A stretch of 37,068 bases of DNA from an uncultured Bacilli bacterium (GTDB lineage Bacteria; Bacillota_I; Bacilli_A; RF39; UBA660): the NCBI GenBank assembly GCA_947624045.1, contig CANQIL010000014.1, positions 1-37,068 on the forward strand, given 5' to 3'. This document shows positions 16,865 through 24,506 of the stretch, in pieces; the stretch's first letter is position 1; every line of letters begins with the position of its first letter. Made by a program: the position numbers and the translations under genes. Under the pieces are notes generated by a model. That model saw only the letters and a list, made by a program, of their open reading frames with translations. It was not told the origin of the DNA and searched no databases.

Positions 16865-17098
16865 TTAAATTTTTCTTTCGATATCTTTAGCTCTAAATTC
16901 TTCTTTAGTAGTTTTATTTTTAAATACTATTTCATAGCCACATATATTGGCAATTCTTTCAATATTTTCAAAGTTTATATCTGTTTTTTCTCTTTCATAA
17001 TCGGAAATTGTTGTTCTTCCGATATTTGTTTTTAAAGATAATTTATCTTGACTTATATTATTAGTTTGACGCATGTATTTTATTACTTTTCCTATCAT
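16865..17098 (-). CDS. XRE-family helix-turn-helix regulator
   Basis: This 77-residue protein consists almost entirely of an HTH_3 domain: IGKVIKYMRQTNNISQDKLSLKTNIGRTTISDYEREKTD, with the SQDKLSLKTNIGRTTISDYE helix-turn-helix at residues about 17-38. A short tail may dimerise. ATG 17098 follows GAGGTG. It is transcribed divergently from the anchor 1-D operon across 118 bases that hold two TGTGGA-type inverted repeats flanking that operon's promoter. It is therefore the likely local regulator, probably a repressor (inference). Confidence 0.85.
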   Translation of the reverse strand: MIGKVIKYMRQTNNISQDKLSLKTNIGRTTISDYEREKTDINFENIERIANICGYEIVFKNKTTKEEFRAKDIERKI

Positions 17099-17127
17099 AG
17101 TTACACCTCAATTTTTATTGTCGCAAA

Positions 17128-17194
17128 TTTCCACATTAATAGCTTGACTTGTGGAAAAACTCGACATATAATTATCATAGTGGAGATATTCCAC
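17128..17194. promoter_or_regulatory. Candidate operators of the XRE regulator
   Basis: TTTCCACA (17128-17135) and TGTGGAAA (17150-17157) form a perfect 8-base inverted repeat around the -35 box. GTGGA-GATAT-TCCAC (17180-17194) forms a second one just downstream of the -10. A factor bound here would block the promoter between them. Confidence 0.6.
17144..17172 (+). promoter_or_regulatory. Promoter of the anchor 1-D operon
   Basis: TTGACT (17144-17149), exactly 17 bases, and TATAAT (17167-17172). There is no poly-G tract. The promoter lies between the candidate operators. Confidence 0.85.
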
Positions 17195-17216
17195 AAATAA
17201 ATATAAAAGGTGAGTT

Positions 17217-17777
17217 ATGAAAAAGTACAATAAATATATATTAGTTTTAATAGGGGCAGTAGTTATTTTTATGAGTATTGGCTATTCTGCTTTAGAAAGT
17301 AACTTACGAATAAGTGGCGAGTTAAATTATCGAGCTGATGCTGAAGTTAGAGTAACTAATTTTGTTGCGAAAAGTGTGCCAAATAATATGAATATTCAAT
17401 ATTCTGAATTTTCTAAAAATGAAGTTAAGTTAGGTTATACTCCAATGGAAAATGAAGCATCTGTTAAATTTGAAGTTACAGTTAAAAATAATTCACCTTA
17501 TACATTTGTTATAAGTAATATTGAAAATAGTAATATAAATACTTCTTATGAATTAGAAAATTATAAATTAGGTGACTTAATAGGTAAAAAAGAAAGTGTA
17601 ACTTTTAATATAACTTTTAAACATAATACATCATCGTTAGATGCACAAGCAGTTTTATTAAATTTTACTTTTGAAAGGCCTTCAGCTGAAATGTTAATTT
17701 ATGATAATACGAAAAGTAAATCAAAATGTACTGATGTGAAATGTGCATTAGATGAATTATATGAAAAGTTAAGGTAG
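17217..17777 (+). CDS. Anchor/beta-module surface protein 1 (partner of D)
   Basis: This 186-residue protein has a hydrophobic signal or anchor (residues 7-24) ending SIGYSALESNLRISGELNYRADAEVRVTNF, a region corresponding to the N-terminal module of proteins A-C. A beta-rich domain follows (about 35-150, VTVKNNSPYTFVISNI), then a C-terminal KCTDVKCALDELYEKL helix. It looks like the N-terminal half of A-C encoded separately. AAAGGTGA precedes ATG 17217, and the stop TAG overlaps the ribosome site of gene D, so the two are translationally coupled. It shares 172 identical bases with anchor protein 2. Confidence 0.8.
   Translation: MKKYNKYILVLIGAVVIFMSIGYSALESNLRISGELNYRADAEVRVTNFVAKSVPNNMNIQYSEFSKNEVKLGYTPMENEASVKFEVTVKNNSPYTFVISNIENSNINTSYELENYKLGDLIGKKESVTFNITFKHNTSSLDAQAVLLNFTFERPSAEMLIYDNTKSKSKCTDVKCALDELYEKLR
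17457..17628 (+). repeat. 172-bp perfect direct repeat, copy 1
   Basis: Identical to 19613-19784, while the flanking coding sequence of the two genes differs. The fully silent identity suggests recent gene conversion or duplication. Confidence 0.9.
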
Positions 17778-17786
17778 GTGAAGATG

Positions 17787-19229
17787 ATGAAAATTTTTAA
17801 GAAAAATTATAAGTATTTATTTAGTTTTGTTTTAGGAGCTATTTTAGTAGGAAGTATATCAGTATATGCCGCTAGCGCAATTATTGATAGTAAAGATGTT
17901 ACTTATAATAATAAAAATAGTAGTGCCAAAAATGTTCAAGATTCAATTGATGAATTATATCAAAAATATAAAGATTTTACAGGTGAGAAAGATACTAAGT
18001 ATACTGAAGAAATATTGCATGGAGCAGATCCAGTTTTAGGGAAAGGAATGATACCAGTAACTATAGATGATGAAGGAGTAGTAAAATATGCTAATTTAAA
18101 TACACCATGGTATAAATATGAAGCTAAGAAATGGGCTAATGCGGTAATATTAGAAAGTGGAGTTAGTCATAATGTAGGTGATACTATTGAAGAAGATGAA
18201 ATAGCTGCTTACTTTGTCTGGATACCAAGATATAAATATAAATTATGGAATACAAGTGAAGACCAAAAACTTTATAATTTAGATGATTTAACAGATACTG
18301 CAGAAGGGGCTGAAAGTGACCCAACGGCCTTAAGACGTATAACAGGAAATGCAAGATTAATAGATATAGTTTTTGAAAGTAAAGGTACTGATGCTTCAAC
18401 AGAAATAGCCGATGGAAAATATTATACCCATCCAGCTTTTATTAGTTTTGATGTAAATGGCATATGGGTCGGAAAATTTGAAATATCAGGAAGTGCTGGT
18501 TTTGTCAAAGTAAAACCAAATGTATCCTCATGGCGAAGTGCAACAATAGGCACATTTTGGAATGCATTGTATAGTTATAATAGAGAGTTAGATTCACATA
18601 TGATGAAGAATACGGAATGGGGAGCAGTAGCTTATCTTTCGCACTCAGCTTACGGAATAGGTGCGGAAATAAACGTAAATAACAATCAAAGTTATTTAAC
18701 AGGATATTCAGCTGCCGCTGGTACTGATCAAAGTAGTTATCCTGGAGATGATACGATAACAGAAACTTATGATACGGCAACAGGATTTCTAGCCTCCACA
18801 ACAGGAAATATAACAGGAATATATGACATGTCAGGTGGGTCTGTTGAATATATGGCTGCTTATCGTGTAGGACAGAATGCTAGTACAAGTGGCTTAAATA
18901 GTGAATTAATAGAGTATCCAAATTATTTCGATAAATATGAGGCAACAACAAGTTGGAGTGATTATGGCAAAAGAATAATAGGAGATGCGACAGGAGAAAT
19001 GGGACCATTTTACTATTATTATGATAAAGATGGAGCTTCAGTTAATTATAAAAGAGCTCACAATGCTTGGTATGGTGACTATTCATACTTTGTCGATTCC
19101 ACAGTCACTTGGTTTTACCGTGGCGGCGTTTACGGTAGTGGCATTTTGGCAGGTCAGTTCATTTTTGATAGTTATACTGGGGAAGCAAATGGCTATATTT
19201 CCACACGATTAGTTCTTTCAGTTAAATGA
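17787..19229 (+). CDS. Variable surface protein D (FGE/C-type-lectin-like domain)
   Basis: ATG 17787 lies 5 bases after AGGTGA, which overlaps the stop of anchor gene 1. The 480-residue product begins with a signal/anchor (about 8-30, ending SVYAAS). A stalk follows with KNVQDSIDELYQKYKDF, then an FGE / C-type-lectin-like domain (about 75-480: FVWIPRYKYKLW, GIWVGKFEISG, HMMKNTEWGAVAYLSHSAYG, ASTTGNITGIYDMSGG). It ends in a variable tail with WF-x-RGG and RLVL. It is much more like E and F than A-C. The anchor 1 and D pair appears to be the split form of the fused A-C design. A hairpin terminator follows at 19259. Confidence 0.85.
   Translation: MKIFKKNYKYLFSFVLGAILVGSISVYAASAIIDSKDVTYNNKNSSAKNVQDSIDELYQKYKDFTGEKDTKYTEEILHGADPVLGKGMIPVTIDDEGVVKYANLNTPWYKYEAKKWANAVILESGVSHNVGDTIEEDEIAAYFVWIPRYKYKLWNTSEDQKLYNLDDLTDTAEGAESDPTALRRITGNARLIDIVFESKGTDASTEIADGKYYTHPAFISFDVNGIWVGKFEISGSAGFVKVKPNVSSWRSATIGTFWNALYSYNRELDSHMMKNTEWGAVAYLSHSAYGIGAEINVNNNQSYLTGYSAAAGTDQSSYPGDDTITETYDTATGFLASTTGNITGIYDMSGGSVEYMAAYRVGQNASTSGLNSELIEYPNYFDKYEATTSWSDYGKRIIGDATGEMGPFYYYYDKDGASVNYKRAHNAWYGDYSYFVDSTVTWFYRGGVYGSGILAGQFIFDSYTGEANGYISTRLVLSVK
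19062..19229 (+). other. DGR-like variable region of gene D
   Basis: Shares NAWY-.DYSYFVDS-...-WF-.RGG....GI.A.QF.F.....G...-N...-S.RLVL with E, with replacement at the intervening positions. Variable codons include GTC, ACT, TAC, GTT, GGT, AGT, GAT, TAT. Confidence 0.55.
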
Positions 19230-19258
19230 TAAAAAATCTACAATATTGATTTAAATGT

Positions 19259-19290
19259 AAAAGAGAATTTTTGTTCTCTTTTTAATTTTT
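19259..19290 (+). terminator. Intrinsic terminator after gene D
   Basis: AAAAGAGAA pairs with TTCTCTTTT around a TTTTTG loop, followed by T-rich sequence. Confidence 0.8.
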
Positions 19291-19294
19291 TCTC

Positions 19295-19330
19295 TTGACA
19301 ACACCCAATGGGGGGGGGGTATGATATAAT
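19295..19330 (+). promoter_or_regulatory. Poly-G promoter of the anchor 2-E-F operon
   Basis: TTGACA (19295-19300), nine bases, ten G (19310-19319), then extended -10 TG-A-TATAAT (19322-19330). Both hexamers are perfect consensus, yet the spacer is 24 bases. TATGAT at 19320-19325 would give 19. Confidence 0.87.
19310..19319 (+). repeat. G10 homopolymer in promoter spacer (anchor 2-E-F)
   Basis: Third identical-length G10 tract between -35 and -10 in the window. Confidence 0.9.
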
Positions 19331-19369
19331 TAGATAAAAATAGAAACAGTGGAAAAAAGGTGCACAAAT

Positions 19370-19933
19370 ATGAATAAAAAGTTGAATAGATTTCTAATAT
19401 TTTTAATAGCTTTTACTATTTGTTTATTTAGTATTGGCTATTCCGTTTTAGAAAGTAGCTTAAGAATAAGTGGTGAACTAAATTATAGAGCCGATGCTGA
19501 AGTTAGAGTAACTAATTTTGTTGCGAAAAATGTGCCAAGTAATATGACTATTCAATATTCTGAGTTTTCTAAGGATGAAGTTTTGCTAGGTTATACTCCA
19601 ACAGATGTTGATGCATCTGTTAAATTTGAAGTTACAGTTAAAAATAATTCACCTTATACATTTGTTATAAGTAATATTGAAAATAGTAATATAAATACTT
19701 CTTATGAATTAGAAAATTATAAATTAGGTGACTTAATAGGTAAAAAAGAAAGTGTAACTTTTAATATAACTTTTAAACATAATATTTCATCTTTAGAAGC
19801 ACAGGCCGTTTTATTAAATTTTACTTTTGAAAGACCTTCGGCTGAAATGTTAATTTATGATAATACGAAAAGTAAATCAAAATGTATTGATGTGAAGTGT
19901 GCATTGGATGAATTATATCAAAAGTTAAGGTGA
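19370..19933 (+). CDS. Anchor/beta-module surface protein 2 (partner of E and F)
   Basis: ATG 19370 lies 7 bases after AAGGTG, and the GTG at 19349 is rejected. The 187-residue product parallels anchor protein 1: hydrophobic segment about 8-25, SIGYSVLESSLRISGELNYRADAEV module, beta domain, and terminal KCIDVKCALDELYQKL helix. The stop TGA (19931-19933) is inside the ribosome site of gene E. The middle carries 172 bases identical to anchor gene 1 while the first 100 codons differ, which points to gene conversion. Confidence 0.8.
   Translation: MNKKLNRFLIFLIAFTICLFSIGYSVLESSLRISGELNYRADAEVRVTNFVAKNVPSNMTIQYSEFSKDEVLLGYTPTDVDASVKFEVTVKNNSPYTFVISNIENSNINTSYELENYKLGDLIGKKESVTFNITFKHNISSLEAQAVLLNFTFERPSAEMLIYDNTKSKSKCIDVKCALDELYQKLR
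19613..19784 (+). repeat. 172-bp perfect direct repeat, copy 2
   Basis: Identical to 17457-17628. Confidence 0.9.
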
Positions 19934-19938
19934 AGATT

Positions 19939-21408
19939 ATGAAAATATTAAAGAAAAATTATAGATATTTATTAGGCTTTATTATAGGAATAGTTATAGT
20001 AGGTTGTTTTTCAGTTTTTGCTGCAGAGACAATTATTGAAAGTAAAGAAGTAACTTATAAAAATGAAAGAAGTAGTGCCAAAAATGTGCAAGATTCGATT
20101 GATGAGTTATATCAAAATTATAAAGATTTAATTGGTGAAAAAGACACTAAATATACAGAAGAAATATTGCATGGAGCAGACCCAGTATTAGGAAAAGGAA
20201 TGATACCAGTAACTATAGATGCTAAGGGAGCAGTAAAGTATGCCAATGTAAATACTCCTTGGTATAAATATGAAGCTAAGAAGTGGGCTAATGCGGTAAT
20301 ATTAGAAAGTGGAGTTAGTCATAATGTAGGTGATACTATTGAAGAGGATGAAATAGCTGCTTATTTTGTCTGGATACCAAGATATAAATACAAATTATGG
20401 AATACAAGTGAAGACCAAAAACTTTATAGTTTAGGAGATTTAACAGATACTGCAGAAGGAGCTGAAAGTGACCCAACGGCCTTTAGACGTATAACAGGAA
20501 ATGCAAGATTAATAGATATTGTTTTTGAAAGTAAAGGTACTGAAGCTTCAACAGTAATAGCCGATGGAGAGTACTATACCCATCCAGCCTTTACTAGTTT
20601 TAATGTTAATGGTTTATGGGTCGGAAAGTTTGAAATATCAGGAAGTGCTAAAACCATAAAAGTAAAACCAGGAGTAGTTTCATGGCAAAAAGCGACGGTA
20701 GGAGAATTTTGGAAGGCTTTATATAGCTACAATAGAGAGCTAGACTCCCATATGATGAAGAATACGGAATGGGGAGCAGCAGCTTATCTTTCCCATTCTG
20801 CTTATGGTATTGGTAATGAAATAAATATAAACAATAATGAAAGTCATTTAACAGGCTATTCAGCTGCCGCCAATACCGACCAAAGTTCATTTTTTGGAGA
20901 ATACGGAATAGATGATGGAACAGATGATACAGTGACAAAACCTTATAACAGCGCAACGGGTTTCCTAGCCTCAACAACCGGAAATATAACAGGAATATAT
21001 GATATGTCAGGTGGATCAAATGAGTATATGGCTGCTTATCGTGAAGGACAGGATGCATCTACAAGTGGATTAGATAGTGAGTTAACAGAGTATCCAAATT
21101 ATTTTGATAAATATGCTGCGACAACAAATTGGGATGATTATGGAAAAAGAATAATAGGAGATGCAACAGCAGAATTAGGACCATTTTACTATTATTATGA
21201 TAAAGACATGACAACTTCTGAATCAAAGTATAAAAGAGCGCACAATGCCTGGTATGCTGACTACTCATATTTTGTAGATTCCACATACCCATGGTTCTTC
21301 CGTGGCGGCGCTTGTGATAATGGCATTTTAGCAAGCCAGTTCTACTTCGGTAGGAACCCAGGTAAAGGAAACGGTGGCATTTCTGCTCGATTAGTACTTG
21401 CAGTATAA
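19939..21408 (+). CDS. Variable surface protein E (FGE/C-type-lectin-like domain)
   Basis: ATG 19939 is 5 bases after AAGGTGA. The 489-residue product has the same order as D: signal/anchor about 8-30 (ending SVFAAE), a KNVQDSIDELYQNYKDL stalk, FGE / C-type-lectin-like domain (FVWIPRYKYKLW, GLWVGKFEISG, HMMKNTEWGAAAYLSHSAYG, ASTTGNITGIYDMSGG) and a variable tail (WFFRGG, ARLVL). It differs from D and F by a short insertion in the loop near 20890-20945 (EYGIDDGTDDTV). It is the middle gene of a three-gene operon, and F follows after 21 bases from stop to its GTG. Confidence 0.85.
   Translation: MKILKKNYRYLLGFIIGIVIVGCFSVFAAETIIESKEVTYKNERSSAKNVQDSIDELYQNYKDLIGEKDTKYTEEILHGADPVLGKGMIPVTIDAKGAVKYANVNTPWYKYEAKKWANAVILESGVSHNVGDTIEEDEIAAYFVWIPRYKYKLWNTSEDQKLYSLGDLTDTAEGAESDPTAFRRITGNARLIDIVFESKGTEASTVIADGEYYTHPAFTSFNVNGLWVGKFEISGSAKTIKVKPGVVSWQKATVGEFWKALYSYNRELDSHMMKNTEWGAAAYLSHSAYGIGNEININNNESHLTGYSAAANTDQSSFFGEYGIDDGTDDTVTKPYNSATGFLASTTGNITGIYDMSGGSNEYMAAYREGQDASTSGLDSELTEYPNYFDKYAATTNWDDYGKRIIGDATAELGPFYYYYDKDMTTSESKYKRAHNAWYADYSYFVDSTYPWFFRGGACDNGILASQFYFGRNPGKGNGGISARLVLAV
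21244..21408 (+). other. DGR-like variable region of gene E
   Basis: Same skeleton as D and F. Variable codons include TAC, TTC, GCT, TGT, GAT, AAT, AGC, GGT, AGG and AAC. Conserved codons differ synonymously from F (CGT GGC GGC against CGT GGT GGT), so the paralogues were not all copied recently from one template. Confidence 0.55.
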
Positions 21409-21429
21409 ATCTTTAGGCAGGTGAAGAAA

Positions 21430-22881
21430 GTGAATATGAGAAAAAATCATTTATATTTATTAGGCTTTATTATAGGAATAATAGTCGCAAGTAGCTTTTC
21501 TGTTTATGCTGTAAGTTCCTTTATTGATAGTAAAGTAGTAAATTATGATAATGGTTCTAGTAAAACAAATGTCCAAGATTCAATTGATGATTTATATCAA
21601 AAATATAAAGACTTTAGTAAAGAACAAGAAAGTATATATACTGAAAGGATATTGCATGGAGCAGACCCAGTTTTAGGAAAAGGAATGATACCAGTAACAA
21701 TAGATGATGATGGAGTAGTAAAATATGCCAATCTTAATACACCATGGTATAGTTATGAAGAAAAAAGATGGGCAAATGCGATAATATTAGAAAGTGGTAT
21801 TAGTCATAATGTAGGTGATACAATTAAAGAAAATGAAATAGCTGCTTACTTTGTTTGGATACCAAGATATAAATACAAATTATGGAATACAAGTGAAGAC
21901 CAAAAGCTTTATAATTTAAATAATTTAACTGATACCATAGAAGGAGCTGAGAGTGATCCAACAGCCCTAAGACACATAACCGGGAATGCTAGATTAATAG
22001 ATATAGTTTTTGAAAACAAAAATACTGAAGCTTCAACAGAAATAGCCAATGGAAAATATTATACCCATCCAGCTTTTACAAACTTTGAGGTTAACGGATT
22101 ATGGGTCGGAAAGTTTGAAGTATCAGGAAGTGAGAGCTCTGTCAAAGTAAAGCCAAATGTATCCTCATGGCGAAGTGCCACAGTTGGAGAATTTTGGAAT
22201 GCTTTATATAGTTATAATAGAGAACTAGACTCCCATATGATGAAAAATACTGAGTGGGGAGCCGTAGCATATCTGTCACACTCAGTTTACGGTATTGGTA
22301 ATGAAATAAATATAAATAACAATAAAAGTTATTTAACGGGCTATTCAGCTGCTGCTGATACAGACCAAAGTAGTTATCCTGGAAAATCTGGAACAGATGA
22401 TAAAGAGACAAAGTCTTATGATACGGCAACAGGTTTTCTAGCATCCACAACAGGAAATATAACAGGAATATACGATATGAGTGGAGGGGCATATGAATAT
22501 ATGGCCGCTTATCGTGAGGGACAAGATGCCAGTGTAAGTGAATTAGAAAATGAGTTAACAGATTATCCTAAATACTTTGATAAATATGGGGCAACAACAA
22601 ATTGGGATGATTATAGTAAAAGAATAATAGGAGATGCGACAGGAGAATTAGGTCCATTTTACTATTATTTTGATAAAGATGGTGCTTCAGTTAAATATAA
22701 AAGAGCTCATAATGCCTGGTATAATGATACCTCAATTTTTGTTGATTCTAAGCTTTCATGGTTTAGTCGTGGTGGTGCTTGCAGTGATGGTGCTTCGGCA
22801 GGTCAATTTTACTTTCGCAGGGATGCTGGTGGAGCAAATAGTGCCCTTTCTACTCGCCTAGTTCTTACCGGGGTTATGTAA
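21430..22881 (+). CDS. Variable surface protein F (FGE/C-type-lectin-like domain)
   Basis: The start is probably GTG 21430, 5 bases after AGGTGA (21419-21424) as in D and E. ATG 21436 and GTG 21421 are alternatives. The product has about 483 residues: signal/anchor about 7-28 (ending SVYAVS), a KTNVQDSIDDLYQKYKDF stalk, FGE / C-type-lectin-like domain (FVWIPRYKYKLW, GLWVGKFEVSG, HMMKNTEWGAVAYLSHSVYG, ASTTGNITGIYDMSGG) and a variable tail (WFSRGG, TRLVL). It has no anchor gene of its own and presumably shares anchor protein 2. No clear terminator is seen downstream. Confidence 0.85.
   Translation: MNMRKNHLYLLGFIIGIIVASSFSVYAVSSFIDSKVVNYDNGSSKTNVQDSIDDLYQKYKDFSKEQESIYTERILHGADPVLGKGMIPVTIDDDGVVKYANLNTPWYSYEEKRWANAIILESGISHNVGDTIKENEIAAYFVWIPRYKYKLWNTSEDQKLYNLNNLTDTIEGAESDPTALRHITGNARLIDIVFENKNTEASTEIANGKYYTHPAFTNFEVNGLWVGKFEVSGSESSVKVKPNVSSWRSATVGEFWNALYSYNRELDSHMMKNTEWGAVAYLSHSVYGIGNEININNNKSYLTGYSAAADTDQSSYPGKSGTDDKETKSYDTATGFLASTTGNITGIYDMSGGAYEYMAAYREGQDASVSELENELTDYPKYFDKYGATTNWDDYSKRIIGDATGELGPFYYYFDKDGASVKYKRAHNAWYNDTSIFVDSKLSWFSRGGACSDGASAGQFYFRRDAGGANSALSTRLVLTGVM
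22711..22881 (+). other. DGR-like variable region of gene F
   Basis: Skeleton NAWY-.D.S.FVDS...WF-.RGG.....GAS.A.QFYF....G.AN...STRLVL. Variable codons include AAT, ACC, ATT, CTT, AGT, TGC, GAT, CGC, GCC. Confidence 0.55.
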
Positions 22882-22951
22882 TTAAATATAGTTTAATAAA
22901 AAATTCAAAAAAGTATTAGCCTGTACGTTTTAGCCACAAATTAGTTAAATC

Positions 22952-22980
22952 TTGCGGATTTTACTAAAAAGTGGTATAAT
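22952..22980 (+). promoter_or_regulatory. Promoter of the zincin-like gene
   Basis: TTGCGG (22952-22957), 17 bases, TATAAT (22975-22980) with TG one base upstream. Confidence 0.75.
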
Positions 22981-23005
22981 ATAGCCAATTTAAGGGGTTG
23001 GGTAT

Positions 23006-24019
23006 ATGTATAAAACTATTTTTGATTGGAGCAATACTGATTATTCAGGCTTTACTGAATTTTTAAAGCGACTTTATGCTAACTCAGTTGATTTTTATAA
23101 TTATTATAGTAAAGATGAAGAATTAACAAAGATAAAAAATAAACCAAAAATAAGAGATTTTGTTCAAAATATTGAAAAATATATGTATTGGCTAATTAAA
23201 ATGGACTATGTTACTAGAGATAATATAAATAAAGTTTTATATAAGTTAATGTCTATTCAGCTTATTCGTATTATTGATAAAGCTGAAACTTTAGAAAAAG
23301 GTAATGTAGTTGGTTTTACAAAAGATAATATTATTTCTTTAACGCCACAAATTGAAAGTAGTAAAAATTTAACGTCAGAAGAAAGAAGTCTTTTATATTC
23401 TACTCATGAATATGGTCATATTATTAATTCTGCTTGGAGTGATTATGCCCCTAACTTAGCTAATATAATGTGGAAAGATGTAACACTACAACGTGAAGCT
23501 AATAGATATGGCTTTTCATCACCCTATTATTTTTATAACGGTTTAAAATTACTAGATGAAGTAATTACCCAAGATACAGCTGAGAATGTTACTTATAATG
23601 AATCTTCTAAAACAAGACCAGCTAAATCTTTTAAAAAAAGTAATACTTTATATAACAATGGTCTATACTTTACTAATTTTGATTTTTACGGCGAATTTCA
23701 AGAATTAGGTGTTAAGTTTGCTAAAGTATGTAAGTTTTTAAATATAGATATTAATGCTTCTTTTGAAGAAACACTTGAAGTATTAAGTAAAAAATCTATG
23801 AATGATAACTTTTTATGTAATTTATATAATGAAATAGCTTCTAATAAAAAAGACTTTTATATAATGTTATGTGCCCTAGGTCTTATAAAAGATGCTTATT
23901 ATCAATCAGCTAATATTAATTTATTTTCTGATTCAAACGAAAGAAGTTCAGAAAGTTTAAATATATTTAATAATTTAAGTAATTATAATTTAGAAAAGAA
24001 GAAAAAATATCTTAAATAG
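23006..24019 (+). CDS. Putative cytoplasmic zinc metallopeptidase (HEYGH) of unknown family
   Basis: This 337-residue protein carries STHEYGHIIN, an HExxH-type zinc motif, at about residues 133-137. A second glutamate in LQREANRYGF about 30 residues later is placed as in gluzincin-type peptidases (HExxH...E). No signal peptide or membrane segment is visible, so it is probably cytoplasmic or anti-toxin/regulator-like in role. The rest is helical and not recognised. It has its own strong promoter, and the ribosome site AAGGGGTTGG is at 22991-23000. The gene is followed after 24 bases by the VanZ-like gene. Confidence 0.6.
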   Translation: MYKTIFDWSNTDYSGFTEFLKRLYANSVDFYNYYSKDEELTKIKNKPKIRDFVQNIEKYMYWLIKMDYVTRDNINKVLYKLMSIQLIRIIDKAETLEKGNVVGFTKDNIISLTPQIESSKNLTSEERSLLYSTHEYGHIINSAWSDYAPNLANIMWKDVTLQREANRYGFSSPYYFYNGLKLLDEVITQDTAENVTYNESSKTRPAKSFKKSNTLYNNGLYFTNFDFYGEFQELGVKFAKVCKFLNIDINASFEETLEVLSKKSMNDNFLCNLYNEIASNKKDFYIMLCALGLIKDAYYQSANINLFSDSNERSSESLNIFNNLSNYNLEKKKKYLK

Positions 24020-24043
24020 TAGTATAATTTATATGGTGATGTT

Positions 24044-24496
24044 ATGAAAATTATTAAATTAATTCTTCTTTTATTATGTATGATTACTATATTTTACTTT
24101 TCTTCTGATACAGGAGTAGAGTCTAATAAGAAAAGTTCTACTATTATTAATATTGTTAAGATTATTACTAAGAAAGATTATTCAGATAAAGAATTAGAAA
24201 CAATTACATTTATTGTTAGAAAAATAGCTCATTTTACTATATATTTTCTTTTAGGTTTTCTACTTATAAATTACTTTTGTGAGTACTTTACAATTGATAA
24301 GAGAATGTTTGTAATACTTCTTCTTTTATGTATGCTCTATGCTTGTAGTGATGAAATACATCAAGTATTTGTAAGCAAGCGTAGTGGAGAAGTAAGAGAT
24401 GTTTTAATTGATACCGCTGGTTCATTTTTAGGACTTTTGTTTTATAAAAAATTATTTTTAAAAGAAAAATTCGACAAAATAAGACATATAATTTAG
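24044..24496 (+). CDS. VanZ-like family membrane protein
   Basis: This 150-residue protein has helices at about 3-20, 60-85, 92-108 and 125-138. VanZ-family signatures are present: FYFSSDTG with downstream serines near the N-terminus, RKIAHFTIYFLLG, and CSDEIHQVFVSKRSGEVRDVLIDTAGSFLG. The family includes VanZ of teicoplanin resistance, but most members have no known role, so no resistance is inferred. The ribosome site GGTGATG precedes ATG. It sits 10 bases before sigK. Confidence 0.85.
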   Translation: MKIIKLILLLLCMITIFYFSSDTGVESNKKSSTIINIVKIITKKDYSDKELETITFIVRKIAHFTIYFLLGFLLINYFCEYFTIDKRMFVILLLLCMLYACSDEIHQVFVSKRSGEVRDVLIDTAGSFLGLLFYKKLFLKEKFDKIRHII

Positions 24497-24506
24497 TGGT
24501 GATTAT

